From Paenibacillus mesophilus (GTDB taxonomy: Bacteria; Bacillota; Bacilli; Paenibacillales; NBRC-103111): a DNA stretch of 64,000 nt. Below are positions 8,525-17,606 of this stretch, piece after piece. Below the pieces are notes generated by a model that saw only the letters and a list, made by a program, of their open reading frames with translations, ran no database searches and had not been told where the DNA came from. A program made the position numbers and the translations under genes. The DNA is taken from NCBI RefSeq assembly GCF_005938385.1, contig NZ_VCRA01000013.1, forward strand, positions 1 through 64,000. Reading direction: 5' to 3'. Position 1 is the stretch's first letter. Every line of letters begins with the position of its first letter.

Positions 8525-8770
8525 ATGAGCCAGAACGTACAAGAAAACATGTACGACGAAGTGCTTGAAGTATTGGATAAATTGCGCCCGTTTCTGCAAC
8601 GCGACGGAGGCGACGTCGAGCTGGTCGACGTGGAAGACGGAATCGTCAAATTAAAGCTTATGGGAGCTTGCGGAAGCTGCCCGAGCTCGACCATAACGCT
8701 GAAAGCCGGAATCGAACGCGCCCTCGTCGAAGAAGTGGAAGGCGTAGTCGAGGTCGTTCAAGTATTTTGA
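8525..8770 (+). CDS. NifU-like iron-sulfur scaffold/carrier (YutI type)
   Basis: The 81-residue protein is a stand-alone NifU C-terminal domain: LRPFLQRDGGDVELVDVEDGIVKLKLMGACGSCPSSTITLKAGIE, with the cluster-binding CGSC. The start at 8525 is chosen because GGGAGATGAGG ends 4 bases before it and because the family is about 78-80 residues. A longer frame from 8480 would overlap the -10 region, where TATAAT occurs at 8485-8490 and 8495-8500. It delivers Fe-S clusters to target proteins, probably in concert with the A-type carrier at 5304. Confidence 0.88.
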   Translation: MSQNVQENMYDEVLEVLDKLRPFLQRDGGDVELVDVEDGIVKLKLMGACGSCPSSTITLKAGIERALVEEVEGVVEVVQVF

Positions 8771-8794
8771 TCGATATTACCCGTGCTTGTTGAA

Positions 8795-8829
8795 GAGCGG
8801 CTGTGCCTTGCGGCAGGCCGTTCTTTTTT
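8795..8829 (+). terminator. Terminator after the NifU-like gene
   Basis: GAGCGGCTG (8795-8803) pairs with CAGGCCGTTC (8814-8823) with one bulge, followed by TTTTTT. Confidence 0.75.
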
Positions 8830-8849
8830 GTTTACTATGGAGAAGCTAA

Positions 8850-8875
8850 AGCCCCATTCCTCTTGGAATGGGGCT
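8850..8875 (-). terminator. Terminator hairpin for the GH44 gene
   Basis: AGCCCCATTCC (8850-8860), loop TCTT, GGAATGGGGCT (8865-8875): an 11-base-pair perfect stem about 100 bases past the GH44 stop. The T-tract on the minus strand is short (TTTAG). Confidence 0.6.
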
Positions 8876-8974
8876 GCTTCAATCGGGGCGTCTATCGGGG
8901 ATTCACGCGGAGAACCGTGCGAGGCCCATTGCGCGGCCCATTGCGCGGCGCCCGGCGGGGACTATTTCTGTTCA

Positions 8975-11900
8975 TTACGGGTTCCAGACGACGAGCGTGG
9001 CGGAACGGGCCGGCAGCTGGACGGAAAGCGAGCCATCCGTTCCTGCCGTCGCGGAGCCCGCAGCGGCTACGTGCGTCTTCGAGTCGAAGCGGAACAGCTG
9101 CGCCGCGCCTTTCAAGGCCGCATTCGATTTCACATCGGCTTGACGGACGACCGTGTCTTTATTGAACAACAGAACGTACAGCCGGCCGTCCGCTCCTTGA
9201 ATCGTATAGGCGCCTACGGCGTCCGCGTTGCTCGACTTCGTCTGAACGCTCGTGCCGTTTACTTTCGAGCCGCGGCCGTCATAGTCCAAATACAGCTTGA
9301 ACGCGTCCTCGATATAGGTGCCGGCCTTCATCGCGCCGAACCGGGTAGCGAGATCCACGCCTTCGCGCCCGAAAATCGCCAGCGCCTCGGCTTGGGCAAT
9401 ACCCGCCGTGATGCCGTCGCCGTTGCCGAAGTTGTATTCGGTAATGGCGAGCTTCGTACCCGGCATATACTTCTCGACCATTTCTTTCATCCGCGGGATG
9501 AGCCGGATCGGCTCCTGAATCCACGAATTGTCGATGAAATTCGGGTCGTACAGCGACTTCAGCGACTGGAATCGCCGTTTGGCCGCAGCCGGACCTTCTT
9601 CACCGGACGTCACTACATTTTCCTGCGGGTAGAAATGTATATCCAAGTAATCGACCAGTCGGATGCCGGTCGCCTGCTTGTAATCGTTCACCTTCTGCAA
9701 ATACCATTCCAAGAACGGCTTGCCGCCGTGTGCCTGACGATCCGGTCCGTCCGCGCAATTGTCGGCCGAAGAGTAGAAGTAGGCGCACCAGCCCCAAGAC
9801 GTTGGGCCGTAAATGTTCGCATTCGGATCTTTCGCTTTGATCGCGCTGCCGTACTTTTCCGTAAAACCCCAAATTTCATCGTACGTCGGAGGATTCGGAT
9901 GAACGTCGCGATGCGTCACGTGCCAAATCTCCGGCTCGTTGTCCAACGCATAATCGTTGATCCGGTCGGACGTACGGCCTTTGAGGTGATCCATCCAGCG
10001 GGTGACGAAATCGGGTCCGATCCGTTTGGACGTATCCGACGGGTCGTTGTTCTCGATCAGGCTTCCGTCGAGGCGCACGCCATTGCCGGCGTCGGGCCGT
10101 TCATCCGCCCGGCTTTGCTGCGGGCCGTATTTTTTCTGGGAGAAGCCGTAATCGATCGCCCTTGCCTTCGGCGTCCATCCTATCGTGGGCACGGTCAGCA
10201 GAACCTTGCCGTTCTGCGCCAGCACCCCGTCGACGAAGCGGTCCGATGTGGAGCCGTGCGGAAGCTGCTCGGGATGATCGTTCTCGTACGGGTAGTTGAT
10301 AAAGAACCAGTCCGAAGCGCGGTTCGCTACGTCCAGCTCCCAGTTGTACCGGGTCGTATTGTTGCCGCCCCAGCGCTGAACGGGAAACGCGAGCTTGGAG
10401 TCGTTCGGATGCATGTCGTTGAAATTGATGCCGTAAATGTCCGGATTGATTACCCGGCGTTCCGCCGTAGTGTCGATGCCGACCTTGACGGTAGGAAGCT
10501 CCGGCTGCGGCAGCCGGCCCGCCTGCGTGTTGCGCAGCAGATAGACGTCATCGATGTAGACGGCCGCTTGATTGCTTTCCGTAGCCGCTTGGAAGATGAT
10601 GCCGTCGAACTTGCTGTCCGACAAGCCCATGTCGGCGAAATTGACGACGATCCGTGTCCATTGTCCGGCCGGAAGCTTGCCGTTCGGTACATAATCGGCC
10701 AAATCGACAGCTCCGAGCGGCGTATAATTGTCATACGCGTGCACCTTCAGCAGTTGCCCTCCGATCGTCCCGCCGTGGATCCAGAACTCGACTCCGTAAT
10801 AGTCGGCGATTTCGCGCTTCGTCTCGCTGCCGAACCATACGCCGTCCCAGCCGTCCGGCTCGAACTTCACGGAACGGGTACCTCTGTGGACCTGCTCCGT
10901 ATTGGCCAAATCTTTCTCGTGCCAGCTGCGGTTGAAATAGCCGGCAATCAAACCGTCTTCATACACCGGCTCCTGCGCGGTTTGCGCCACTTGGACGTAA
11001 GCCGATGCGATCTGAGTCTTATAAGTTGCGGTAATTTTGGCAATGCCCGTCGACTGCGCCGTCGCCAATCCTCCGTCGATCCGGACGATGTCGGGACGGT
11101 CGGACTGCCATACCGCTTCCGATACGATATCCGTCACTCCGTTATCCAGAAACGCTTCGGCGTCCAGCCGGAACGTCTCGCCGGGCAGCAGCACGAGCTG
11201 ACTGGCGCTCATCCGGACTTCCACGATGGCGGGAGGAGCTACATATTTCTTGACGAGCGCGATATCGTCGAGATACACCGCCGATTGATCTCCGGCGTTT
11301 GCTCCGGCTAACAAGATGCCGTCAAACAATCCGTTCGGCAGCGATAGGTCGGCCAGCATCAGTTCGATCTTCGACCAGCCGCCGGACGGAATACCTCCGA
11401 GAAGCAGTTCGCCAACTAACCGTTCGGCCACCGGCTGCCCGCCGGCCATAAAGAAGAGCTTGACTTTCTGCCCGCCGGTCTTGCCTCCGTTGATCCATAA
11501 TTGCAGCTTCTCGTAATCTTTGGTCGTGATGCCGCGATCGCTGTACAAGTACAATCCGTTGTCCGCGTCCGGCTCGAACCGGATCGAACGGCTCCCGGAT
11601 CGGATCGTGTACGCTTCCTCCAGACTGCGCTGTGCCCAGCTGTAGTCGGTAAATTGCTTGTTCAGGGCGTCATCGAACACGTAAATACCGTTGACCGGCT
11701 CGATTGGAATGCCTTGGGGCGGAACCGCCGGTACGACTTCAACCGGCAAAACCGCTTCCGAGCCGCCGTACACGGCACGGATCGTCGTCGTCCCCGCGTT
11801 CACCCCGGTTACGAGTCCCGCCAACACGCGGGCTATCGATTCGTCAGCGGAAGACCAGGCGGCTTCGGCCGTCACATCGCGGCCCGTGGCGCCCGGTATG

Positions 11901-12601
11901 GCGGCCGTCAGCCGTTCCTGCCGCTGTTCCCCCGCCTTTACGGTTGCACTCTGCTCCCCGAAGCTCAAGACGACCGGCTGCGGCTGCTGGCCTCCAGGCT
12001 GTTGGCCCCCGGGCTGTTGGCCGCCGGGTTGCTGGCCTCCGGGCTGCTCGCCGCCCGCACCTTTCACGAACGCCATATCGTCGATATACACCGGCTCCTG
12101 CTCGCCGTCTCCCCACAGCTGGATGCCGTCCAGCAGCCCGCGCACTCCGATATCCTTCAGCTTCACGATCACTTCCGACCATTGTCCGGACTTGACGCCG
12201 CCCGGCAGCAGCGCGCTCAATTCCCGTTCGGCCACCCCCTGTCCGCCGAGAGACAGTACCAGCTTCAGCTTCTGGCCTCCGGTCGAGCCGCCGTGAATCC
12301 AGAATCGGAACGAATCGTAATCGTCCGCGTTCAAAATCCGGTCCTTATAAAAATACAGCGCCTTCCCGCCGTCCGGGTCCATCCGGACCGACCTGCTTCC
12401 TCCGTGCACGACACGCGTCTCGGCCAGCTCGGTATCCGCCCACCCGTAGCTGGCAAATTCGGCGGACAGCTTATCGTCATAGACGGTCAGCACCTGACCT
12501 TCTCCGGCAGCCGCCGCAGGCGCCGCTGTCGCGATTTGCGTCAGCAGCAGCGCTCCGGCAAGCGCCATAGCGGTCGACCGCCGTTTTGTCCGTTTCAACA
12601 T
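8975..12601 (-). CDS. Secreted multidomain GH44 beta-glucanase/xyloglucanase
   Basis: The precursor has about 1208 residues, starting at the ATG at 12601 with AGGAG ahead of it; an upstream in-frame start at 12628 lacks one. After a Sec signal (LLLTQIATAAPAAAA) come three related beta-sandwich carbohydrate-binding-like modules (each with HxGxRSVxxEPD and an IHGG or INGG block). Bacterial Ig-like Big2 segments and a PGGQQ tandem linker (about residues 195-220) separate them. The C-terminal 500 residues are a GH44 catalytic domain: YGINFND, RWGGNNTTRYNWE, acid/base E889 in DNEPE and nucleophile E1055 in ITEYNFG. It should cleave beta-1,4-glucans such as cellulose or xyloglucan outside the cell. 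The gene is divergent from a two-component pair that may control it. Confidence 0.85.
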   Translation of the reverse strand: MLKRTKRRSTAMALAGALLLTQIATAAPAAAAGEGQVLTVYDDKLSAEFASYGWADTELAETRVVHGGSRSVRMDPDGGKALYFYKDRILNADDYDSFRFWIHGGSTGGQKLKLVLSLGGQGVAERELSALLPGGVKSGQWSEVIVKLKDIGVRGLLDGIQLWGDGEQEPVYIDDMAFVKGAGGEQPGGQQPGGQQPGGQQPGGQQPQPVVLSFGEQSATVKAGEQRQERLTAAIPGATGRDVTAEAAWSSADESIARVLAGLVTGVNAGTTTIRAVYGGSEAVLPVEVVPAVPPQGIPIEPVNGIYVFDDALNKQFTDYSWAQRSLEEAYTIRSGSRSIRFEPDADNGLYLYSDRGITTKDYEKLQLWINGGKTGGQKVKLFFMAGGQPVAERLVGELLLGGIPSGGWSKIELMLADLSLPNGLFDGILLAGANAGDQSAVYLDDIALVKKYVAPPAIVEVRMSASQLVLLPGETFRLDAEAFLDNGVTDIVSEAVWQSDRPDIVRIDGGLATAQSTGIAKITATYKTQIASAYVQVAQTAQEPVYEDGLIAGYFNRSWHEKDLANTEQVHRGTRSVKFEPDGWDGVWFGSETKREIADYYGVEFWIHGGTIGGQLLKVHAYDNYTPLGAVDLADYVPNGKLPAGQWTRIVVNFADMGLSDSKFDGIIFQAATESNQAAVYIDDVYLLRNTQAGRLPQPELPTVKVGIDTTAERRVINPDIYGINFNDMHPNDSKLAFPVQRWGGNNTTRYNWELDVANRASDWFFINYPYENDHPEQLPHGSTSDRFVDGVLAQNGKVLLTVPTIGWTPKARAIDYGFSQKKYGPQQSRADERPDAGNGVRLDGSLIENNDPSDTSKRIGPDFVTRWMDHLKGRTSDRINDYALDNEPEIWHVTHRDVHPNPPTYDEIWGFTEKYGSAIKAKDPNANIYGPTSWGWCAYFYSSADNCADGPDRQAHGGKPFLEWYLQKVNDYKQATGIRLVDYLDIHFYPQENVVTSGEEGPAAAKRRFQSLKSLYDPNFIDNSWIQEPIRLIPRMKEMVEKYMPGTKLAITEYNFGNGDGITAGIAQAEALAIFGREGVDLATRFGAMKAGTYIEDAFKLYLDYDGRGSKVNGTSVQTKSSNADAVGAYTIQGADGRLYVLLFNKDTVVRQADVKSNAALKGAAQLFRFDSKTHVAAAGSATAGTDGSLSVQLPARSATLVVWNP

Positions 12602-12692
12602 CTCCCCACTCCTCTCAGATCCCGCCACAATATCCGGTTCACCGTCGGCGATCCTACCCGATCATCGTATAAGCGTCAGGACTTTCCGACAA

Positions 12693-12707
12693 GTGACGGA
12701 CTGTCAC
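12693..12707. promoter_or_regulatory. Small inverted repeat between GH44 and response regulator genes
   Basis: GTGAC-GGACT-GTCAC is a perfect 5-base-pair dyad in the only intergenic gap between two divergent genes. It is a candidate binding site for the adjacent NarL-type regulator. Support is position and symmetry only. Confidence 0.25.
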
Positions 12708-12812
12708 CACTTTTGTCATAATGGCAATGACGCCTAAACAAACAAACGGTTTATTCCGATGCATATGAATAGATGAACGATATCGATCTTGCGAAAGAAG
12801 GTTTGCCGTTTC

Positions 12813-13484
12813 ATGATCACGATCCTTATAGCCGATGACCAGACGCTGCTGCGGGAAGGTCTGCAGACAATATTGAATCTGGAGACGGACATCACAGTCG
12901 TCGCCGTCGCCGAGAACGGGCAGGAGGCGCTGGAGGCGGTTGCCGCGCATCGCCCCGCCGTCGTCCTGATGGATATCAAGATGCCGGTCATGGACGGCAT
13001 AGAGAGCATGAAAAAAATCAAGAAGGACTACCCGGATACGATCGTTCTCATGCTGACGACGTTCGCCGAAGACAAATTCATCGTGAACGCGATGGCGGGA
13101 GGAGCGAACGGCTTTTTGCTCAAGGATATGCCGTCCGACAAAATCGTCCAGACGCTGCGCGATGCGGTCCGGGGCGATCTGATCATGCCCGCCTCGATAG
13201 CGGCGAAGCTGGCGTCCCGTCTGCACGTCTTCTCGGATCAAAGCTCCGACGCCTTCGACGAGGAGGTGCTGAGAAGACAAGGCTTGAAGCTGACCGAACG
13301 CGAACGCAAAATGATTCTCCTCATGCTCGAAGGGCATACGAACAAGCAAATATCGGGCGCCATGTTCATGAGCGAAGGTACCGTCCGCAATTACATCAGC
13401 GTCATTTATAACAAAATCGGTACGAGCGACCGGCAAGCCGCGATCGCCAAGCTGAAGGAGCTGCTGCTGCGGGATGCTACGTGA
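12813..13484 (+). CDS. NarL/LuxR-family response regulator (system 1)
   Basis: The 223-residue protein has a receiver domain (ILIADDQTLLREGL; phosphoacceptor D54 in LMDIKMP; T/S in LTTF; K in LLKDM) and a C-terminal LuxR-type helix-turn-helix (LTEREREKMI-like LTERERKMILLMLEGHTNKQI, MSEGTVRNYISVIYNKIG). The ATG at 12813 is used because AAGAAGG lies 11-12 bases upstream; the earlier TTG has no site. The kinase gene overlaps its 3' end by 11 bases, so both are translated from one transcript. The likely targets are itself and the divergent GH44 gene. It is a close paralogue of the regulator at 33461. Confidence 0.9.
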   Translation: MITILIADDQTLLREGLQTILNLETDITVVAVAENGQEALEAVAAHRPAVVLMDIKMPVMDGIESMKKIKKDYPDTIVLMLTTFAEDKFIVNAMAGGANGFLLKDMPSDKIVQTLRDAVRGDLIMPASIAAKLASRLHVFSDQSSDAFDEEVLRRQGLKLTERERKMILLMLEGHTNKQISGAMFMSEGTVRNYISVIYNKIGTSDRQAAIAKLKELLLRDAT

Positions 13485-16400
13485 GACGATAGTCCGAAAC
13501 GCCGTGAGCCGGGCCAAAACCGCCGTCATGCCGCTGCTGCTGCTTCTGATCGCATTTGCCTTCGTCACCGCATTTATTCCCGGGCTGGCGGACAGGAGCG
13601 AGAACAATCCGTTCATTCCCGATCAAGATTGGAAGCTCAGCACAATGGCTATCGGCTGGGAGCAGTATCGGGGAGAACGTCCGGCCGATACGGACCGATG
13701 GGAGCCGTTCGATAGCGAAGCTGTCGCAAGTTTGCCTGGTTACAAAGGGACGCTGTGGCTTCGCAAAACGATGCCGAACGCCTTTCCATGGCGGGACCCT
13801 TACTTGTTCGTCTGGGGCGTCAAGGGGATCGAGCTTTTTGTGGACGGCAAGAGCGTGTATGCCTATAACGCGGACGGGGTCAAGCGTTACGTGAATCCCG
13901 CCGTCCCCCTGAATCCGGTTCGTCTTCACGAGCAAGACGCCGGAAAGCAGATTATGCTCCGTCTGCCTTGGGATCATTCGAGTCTCCCGCACGTATGGAA
14001 CTATGTAGGCGAGCGTACGGCCGTTCTCGCATACCAGCTGGAGTTCGACGCCCTGCTCCTGTTCTGCTCCGGCCCGCTTCTGATAGCGGCGGGCATTGCG
14101 ACTCTGCTCTACCTCCGAAGGCCGCAAGAGCGCATCTTCCTCTGGTTCGCCTTGTTCGCTTTCTCGGCGGGTGCCGGACTGTATTGGCTAAGAGCGACGC
14201 CGATGTGGTTAACGGATATGCACGGCATATACTACTGGCGGGATTTGGCGATTCCGCTCGGCATTCTCGGCTTTGCCGGGTTTTATGCCGAGGCGCTCGG
14301 CAACATGCGGAGCCGTCTAAACAAAGCCGTAGTCGGCTTTTGGCTGGCCTATTCGATCGTGACGGCGGCCGCCGCTGCGACGGCTGTCGAGCTGTACCGG
14401 AAATTGCTTGTAGACTACTTGCCTTACTGCATAGTTCCCGTCTTTACCGTCGTTAGCGTCAGCTTGATCCGTCATTACCGGAAAGACCGCTCCCCGTCGG
14501 TCAAATGGCTGCTGCTCGGGTATGGCATTCTCGTGTTGTCGTTTCTCAACCACATCGTCTTCATCGCTTACCCGGCGATGTCGGATGCTATCGCCCGGTT
14601 TTCCCCGTACCTGCACGACAAGCTTTCACAGGGGCTGCCGTTCGGTCTGCTGCTTTTTATGGGATGCCTCGTCATGGTGCTCGTCCAGCGGTTTCTCGAC
14701 GTGTACCGCCAGTCGAAGCGGTATGCGGAGGAATTGGCCGCCCAGCACGAGACGCTTGTCCGCATGGACCGGCTGAAAGACGACTTCCTGCGGACTACTT
14801 CGCATGAGCTGCGTACGCCGCTCCACGGCATCGCCGGCTTGACGGAATCGATGCTTGGAGGTGCCGCGGGCCCGGTCGACGAGCGGATACGTGACAATCT
14901 CCGGCTCGTCCTGTCGAGCTCCAACAGGCTTCTGCGGCTCGTCAACGACATCTTAGACTTGTACCGACTAAAGCATCAGGATATTCGCCTCCGGCCGGAG
15001 GCTGTCGATGTACGCCAGGTCGCGGGTATTGTCCTGGCGATGCTGTCCCCCGCCGCCGACCGCAAAGGACTGCGTACGGCACTCCACGTTTCGGACGATT
15101 GCGCCGCCGTATGGGGCGATCCGGGCAGGCTGGAGCAAATTTTGTACAATTTGATCGGCAATGCGATCAAATATACCGATTCCGGCAGCGTAACGATCCG
15201 GGCAGAGCGAGAACATTCCTTCGTGCGGATTACTGTTGAGGATACGGGCAGAGGGATAGCCCCCGATAAGCTGGACGCGCTGTATGAACCGTTCGCCGCA
15301 AGCGACGGCTCCGAAGGAGGTACGGGGCTCGGACTATCCATCTCCAAGAGGCTCGTGGAGCTTCAAGGAGGCACGATCGAGGCAAGCTCGGAGCTCGGCC
15401 GGGGCACTGTCATTTCTTTCGCGCTCCTCCATACGGAAGAGCGGCCGGCAACGGGCGGCTTGGAACGCGAACCGCCGGCCGAGGTGTCGCGGGTCGTATT
15501 CGAGGAGTCGTCTAGCGCATCCGATGAGTCAGCCATTGCCGATCCCGGCGCTATGGCGTATGAGATCGAAGGCACGGGAAGCGGCGATCCCCCGCTTCTG
15601 CTGATCGTCGACGACGAGCCGGTCAACATCCGGGTACTGCTAAATTTTTTGCAAAGCGCAGGCTGCCGGCTCCTTCAGGCAAAGGACGGCCCCGAGGCGC
15701 TCGCCCTGCTCGAATCGGGAATCCGGCCGGACTTGGTGCTGCTCGATGTGATGATGCCGAAAATGACCGGCTACGAGGTATGCCAAAAAATACGCGCTGA
15801 TTGGAACGAAAACGAGCTGCCCGTCATTCTCATGTCCGCACGAAACCGGGTAACGGATCTGGAGGAAGGCTTCGATGCGGGAGCGAACGACTATTTGCCC
15901 AAGCCGTTCACCCAACGAGAGCTGTTCGCCCGGGTTGCCATCCAGCTTCGTCTGCTCCAGTTTCACCGCTCCCTCGAGCAGCTGGTGGAGCGCCGGACGA
16001 AGGAGCTGGAAGAAGCGAACCGGTCGCTCGCGGGCTCCGTGCGCGAAACCGCCGAGGCGCTGGCCGAGCTGTCCGTGCTGGAGGAGCGCAACCGGATCGC
16101 CCACGAAATTCACGACGTCGTCGGCCATACGATGACGGCTGCGATCGTGCAGCTGGAGGCGGCTCACAAGCTGGCCGAACGGGATTTGGCCCAATCGAAG
16201 GAGAAGCTCATGAACGCGCAGCAGCTCGTGCGCAGAGGCTTGAACGACATCCGCGTGTCCGTGCGGCTGCTGAAGGACGAAGGGACGGCGTTCGAGCTCA
16301 TACCGGCGATGAAGGAGCTGATCCGCGATACGGAGGAGACGACGGGCGTCGTGATCGAGACTGCGATCGGCGCACTGCCGGAGCTGAACGGCTTGACCCG

Positions 16401-16680
16401 CCGCGTGCTGTATCACGCGCTGCAGGAAGGCTTGACGAACGGCATCCGCCACGGCCGGTGCAGCCGCTTCCGGTTCGAGCTGACCGTCGCGGACGAAGCG
16501 ATCCGCTTCTCGCTCGTCAATGACGGTTTGCCGTACGCAAACGGGAAGCCAGGCTTCGGCTTGACCGCGATGATGGAACGCATCCACCTGCTCGGAGGGA
16601 CTGTCGGGATCGGTCCGGCTTCCCCCGCTTCAGGCTGCCTGCTCTCCATTGCGCTTCCAATATCCGGTTCGCCGGCGTGA
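13474..16680 (+). CDS. Giant hybrid sensor kinase with two kinase modules (7TMR-DISM, HisKA, REC, HisKA_3)
   Basis: 1068 residues. A signal-anchor is followed by an extracellular 7TMR-DISM sandwich (about 40-185) with jelly-roll features such as LWLRKTMP, then seven predicted membrane helices (about 190-410). Cytoplasmic parts: HisKA with H444 in TTSHELRTPL; HATPase (NAIKY, DTGRGI, GTGLGL); receiver with D758 in LLDVMMPK; a short coiled coil; and a second, NarL-family HisKA_3 with H880 in RIAHEIHDVVGH, followed by its own HATPase (EGLTNGIRHG, GFGLTAMMERI). So one polypeptide holds an internal His-Asp relay and a kinase suited to the NarL-type partner encoded just upstream. ATG 13474 has AAGGAG 13 bases upstream and overlaps the regulator stop. 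Confidence 0.88.
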   Translation: MLRETIVRNAVSRAKTAVMPLLLLLIAFAFVTAFIPGLADRSENNPFIPDQDWKLSTMAIGWEQYRGERPADTDRWEPFDSEAVASLPGYKGTLWLRKTMPNAFPWRDPYLFVWGVKGIELFVDGKSVYAYNADGVKRYVNPAVPLNPVRLHEQDAGKQIMLRLPWDHSSLPHVWNYVGERTAVLAYQLEFDALLLFCSGPLLIAAGIATLLYLRRPQERIFLWFALFAFSAGAGLYWLRATPMWLTDMHGIYYWRDLAIPLGILGFAGFYAEALGNMRSRLNKAVVGFWLAYSIVTAAAAATAVELYRKLLVDYLPYCIVPVFTVVSVSLIRHYRKDRSPSVKWLLLGYGILVLSFLNHIVFIAYPAMSDAIARFSPYLHDKLSQGLPFGLLLFMGCLVMVLVQRFLDVYRQSKRYAEELAAQHETLVRMDRLKDDFLRTTSHELRTPLHGIAGLTESMLGGAAGPVDERIRDNLRLVLSSSNRLLRLVNDILDLYRLKHQDIRLRPEAVDVRQVAGIVLAMLSPAADRKGLRTALHVSDDCAAVWGDPGRLEQILYNLIGNAIKYTDSGSVTIRAEREHSFVRITVEDTGRGIAPDKLDALYEPFAASDGSEGGTGLGLSISKRLVELQGGTIEASSELGRGTVISFALLHTEERPATGGLEREPPAEVSRVVFEESSSASDESAIADPGAMAYEIEGTGSGDPPLLLIVDDEPVNIRVLLNFLQSAGCRLLQAKDGPEALALLESGIRPDLVLLDVMMPKMTGYEVCQKIRADWNENELPVILMSARNRVTDLEEGFDAGANDYLPKPFTQRELFARVAIQLRLLQFHRSLEQLVERRTKELEEANRSLAGSVRETAEALAELSVLEERNRIAHEIHDVVGHTMTAAIVQLEAAHKLAERDLAQSKEKLMNAQQLVRRGLNDIRVSVRLLKDEGTAFELIPAMKELIRDTEETTGVVIETAIGALPELNGLTRRVLYHALQEGLTNGIRHGRCSRFRFELTVADEAIRFSLVNDGLPYANGKPGFGLTAMMERIHLLGGTVGIGPASPASGCLLSIALPISGSPA

Positions 16681-16689
16681 CGGACGAAA

Positions 16690-16725
16690 AGCCGGTATTC
16701 GGGAGAAAGCTCCTGAATACCGGCT
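16690..16725. terminator. Bidirectional terminator between convergent genes
   Basis: AGCCGGTATTC (16690-16700) and GAATACCGGCT (16715-16725) form an 11-base-pair stem between the kinase gene and the convergent SDR gene. The minus-strand side is followed by TTTTCG. Confidence 0.75.
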
Positions 16726-16766
16726 AACGTTATTCCAAAATAAGGTTGGTTTGGTGCACCCCGCCG

Positions 16767-17570
16767 TCAATTCGACCGGCGGGCATCGTTTTGCCGCTGC
16801 TGCGCGGCAATGCTGCGGATCGGATCGAAGCCGCCCGACACTTCCATCACGTTGCCGGTCAGAAAATCGGACTGCGGCATACACAGAAACGCGATGACGC
16901 GGGCGACATCTTCCCCGCTGCCGGGCCGGATGCCGGGAAACTCCTCGTCGCTCAGATGAGCGACCTCGGCGATTCCCTTTTCTTTGTTAATCCCCCGTAT
17001 GTCGCCGGGACATACCATGTTAACGGTTACACCAAACGCCGCTTGCTCTTCGGCCAGCGTCTTCGTCAACGAAACGAGCCCTACTTTGGCGGCTGCATAA
17101 GCGGCCCTGTGCGGCCAGCCTCTCGCTTCCGAAGCTCTCCCGAAGCCGAAATGAATAATGCGTCCCCAGCGGCTGCTCCGCATTCCCGGAAGCACAAGCC
17201 GATCGAGCTGCATGACGCCGAGCAGATTGCCCCGCATCATATAATCGATTTCGTCGAGACCGTATTCGTCGAATGTCCGGCGCTCCCGCACGAAGGGCCC
17301 TGCATTGTTCACCAAAATATCGACATGGCCCCAAGTTTGCGCAATCGTTTCGATCATGCGGACGTTATCGTCCCGGCTTGCGATATCGGCCCGGACGGCC
17401 AGCGCCCGGACACCCTTCGCTTGGATCCGGTCCGCCAGCTCGTACGCCTCGTTCTCGCTGTTCACGTAGTTGATCGCCACATCGCAGCCGAGATCGGCCA
17501 GCGCGAGGGCGGTCCGCTTGCCGAGCCCCTTCGCGCTCCCTGTAATCAGCGCGATTTTGCCATGAAGCAT
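16767..17570 (-). CDS. Short-chain dehydrogenase/reductase lacking the usual catalytic Ser
   Basis: The 267-residue protein starts at the ATG at 17570, with AGGAGG 8 bases ahead; the longer frame to 17600 has none. It has the NAD(P) fold IALITGSAKGLGKRTAL (TGxxxGxG), LVNNAG at 86-91, and Y158/K162 in YAAAK. Where classical SDRs have Ser about 13 residues before Tyr, this protein reads HFGFGRASEARG, putting Arg at that position and Phe at the usual GS Ser. Activity may rely on S147 or be altered. It is the last gene after UbiD-like and HEPN genes, ending at the hairpin at 16690. The substrate is unknown. Confidence 0.8.
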   Translation of the reverse strand: MLHGKIALITGSAKGLGKRTALALADLGCDVAINYVNSENEAYELADRIQAKGVRALAVRADIASRDDNVRMIETIAQTWGHVDILVNNAGPFVRERRTFDEYGLDEIDYMMRGNLLGVMQLDRLVLPGMRSSRWGRIIHFGFGRASEARGWPHRAAYAAAKVGLVSLTKTLAEEQAAFGVTVNMVCPGDIRGINKEKGIAEVAHLSDEEFPGIRPGSGEDVARVIAFLCMPQSDFLTGNVMEVSGGFDPIRSIAAQQRQNDARRSN

Positions 17571-17606
17571 GGGAGCTTCCTCCTTCTCTCCATCGTTCAA
17601 TCGCGG

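Noticed and set aside
8783..11311. An 842-codon open frame on the plus strand
   Set aside because: It is antisense to the GH44 gene, lacks a ribosome site and domain features, and arises from GC-rich third positions.
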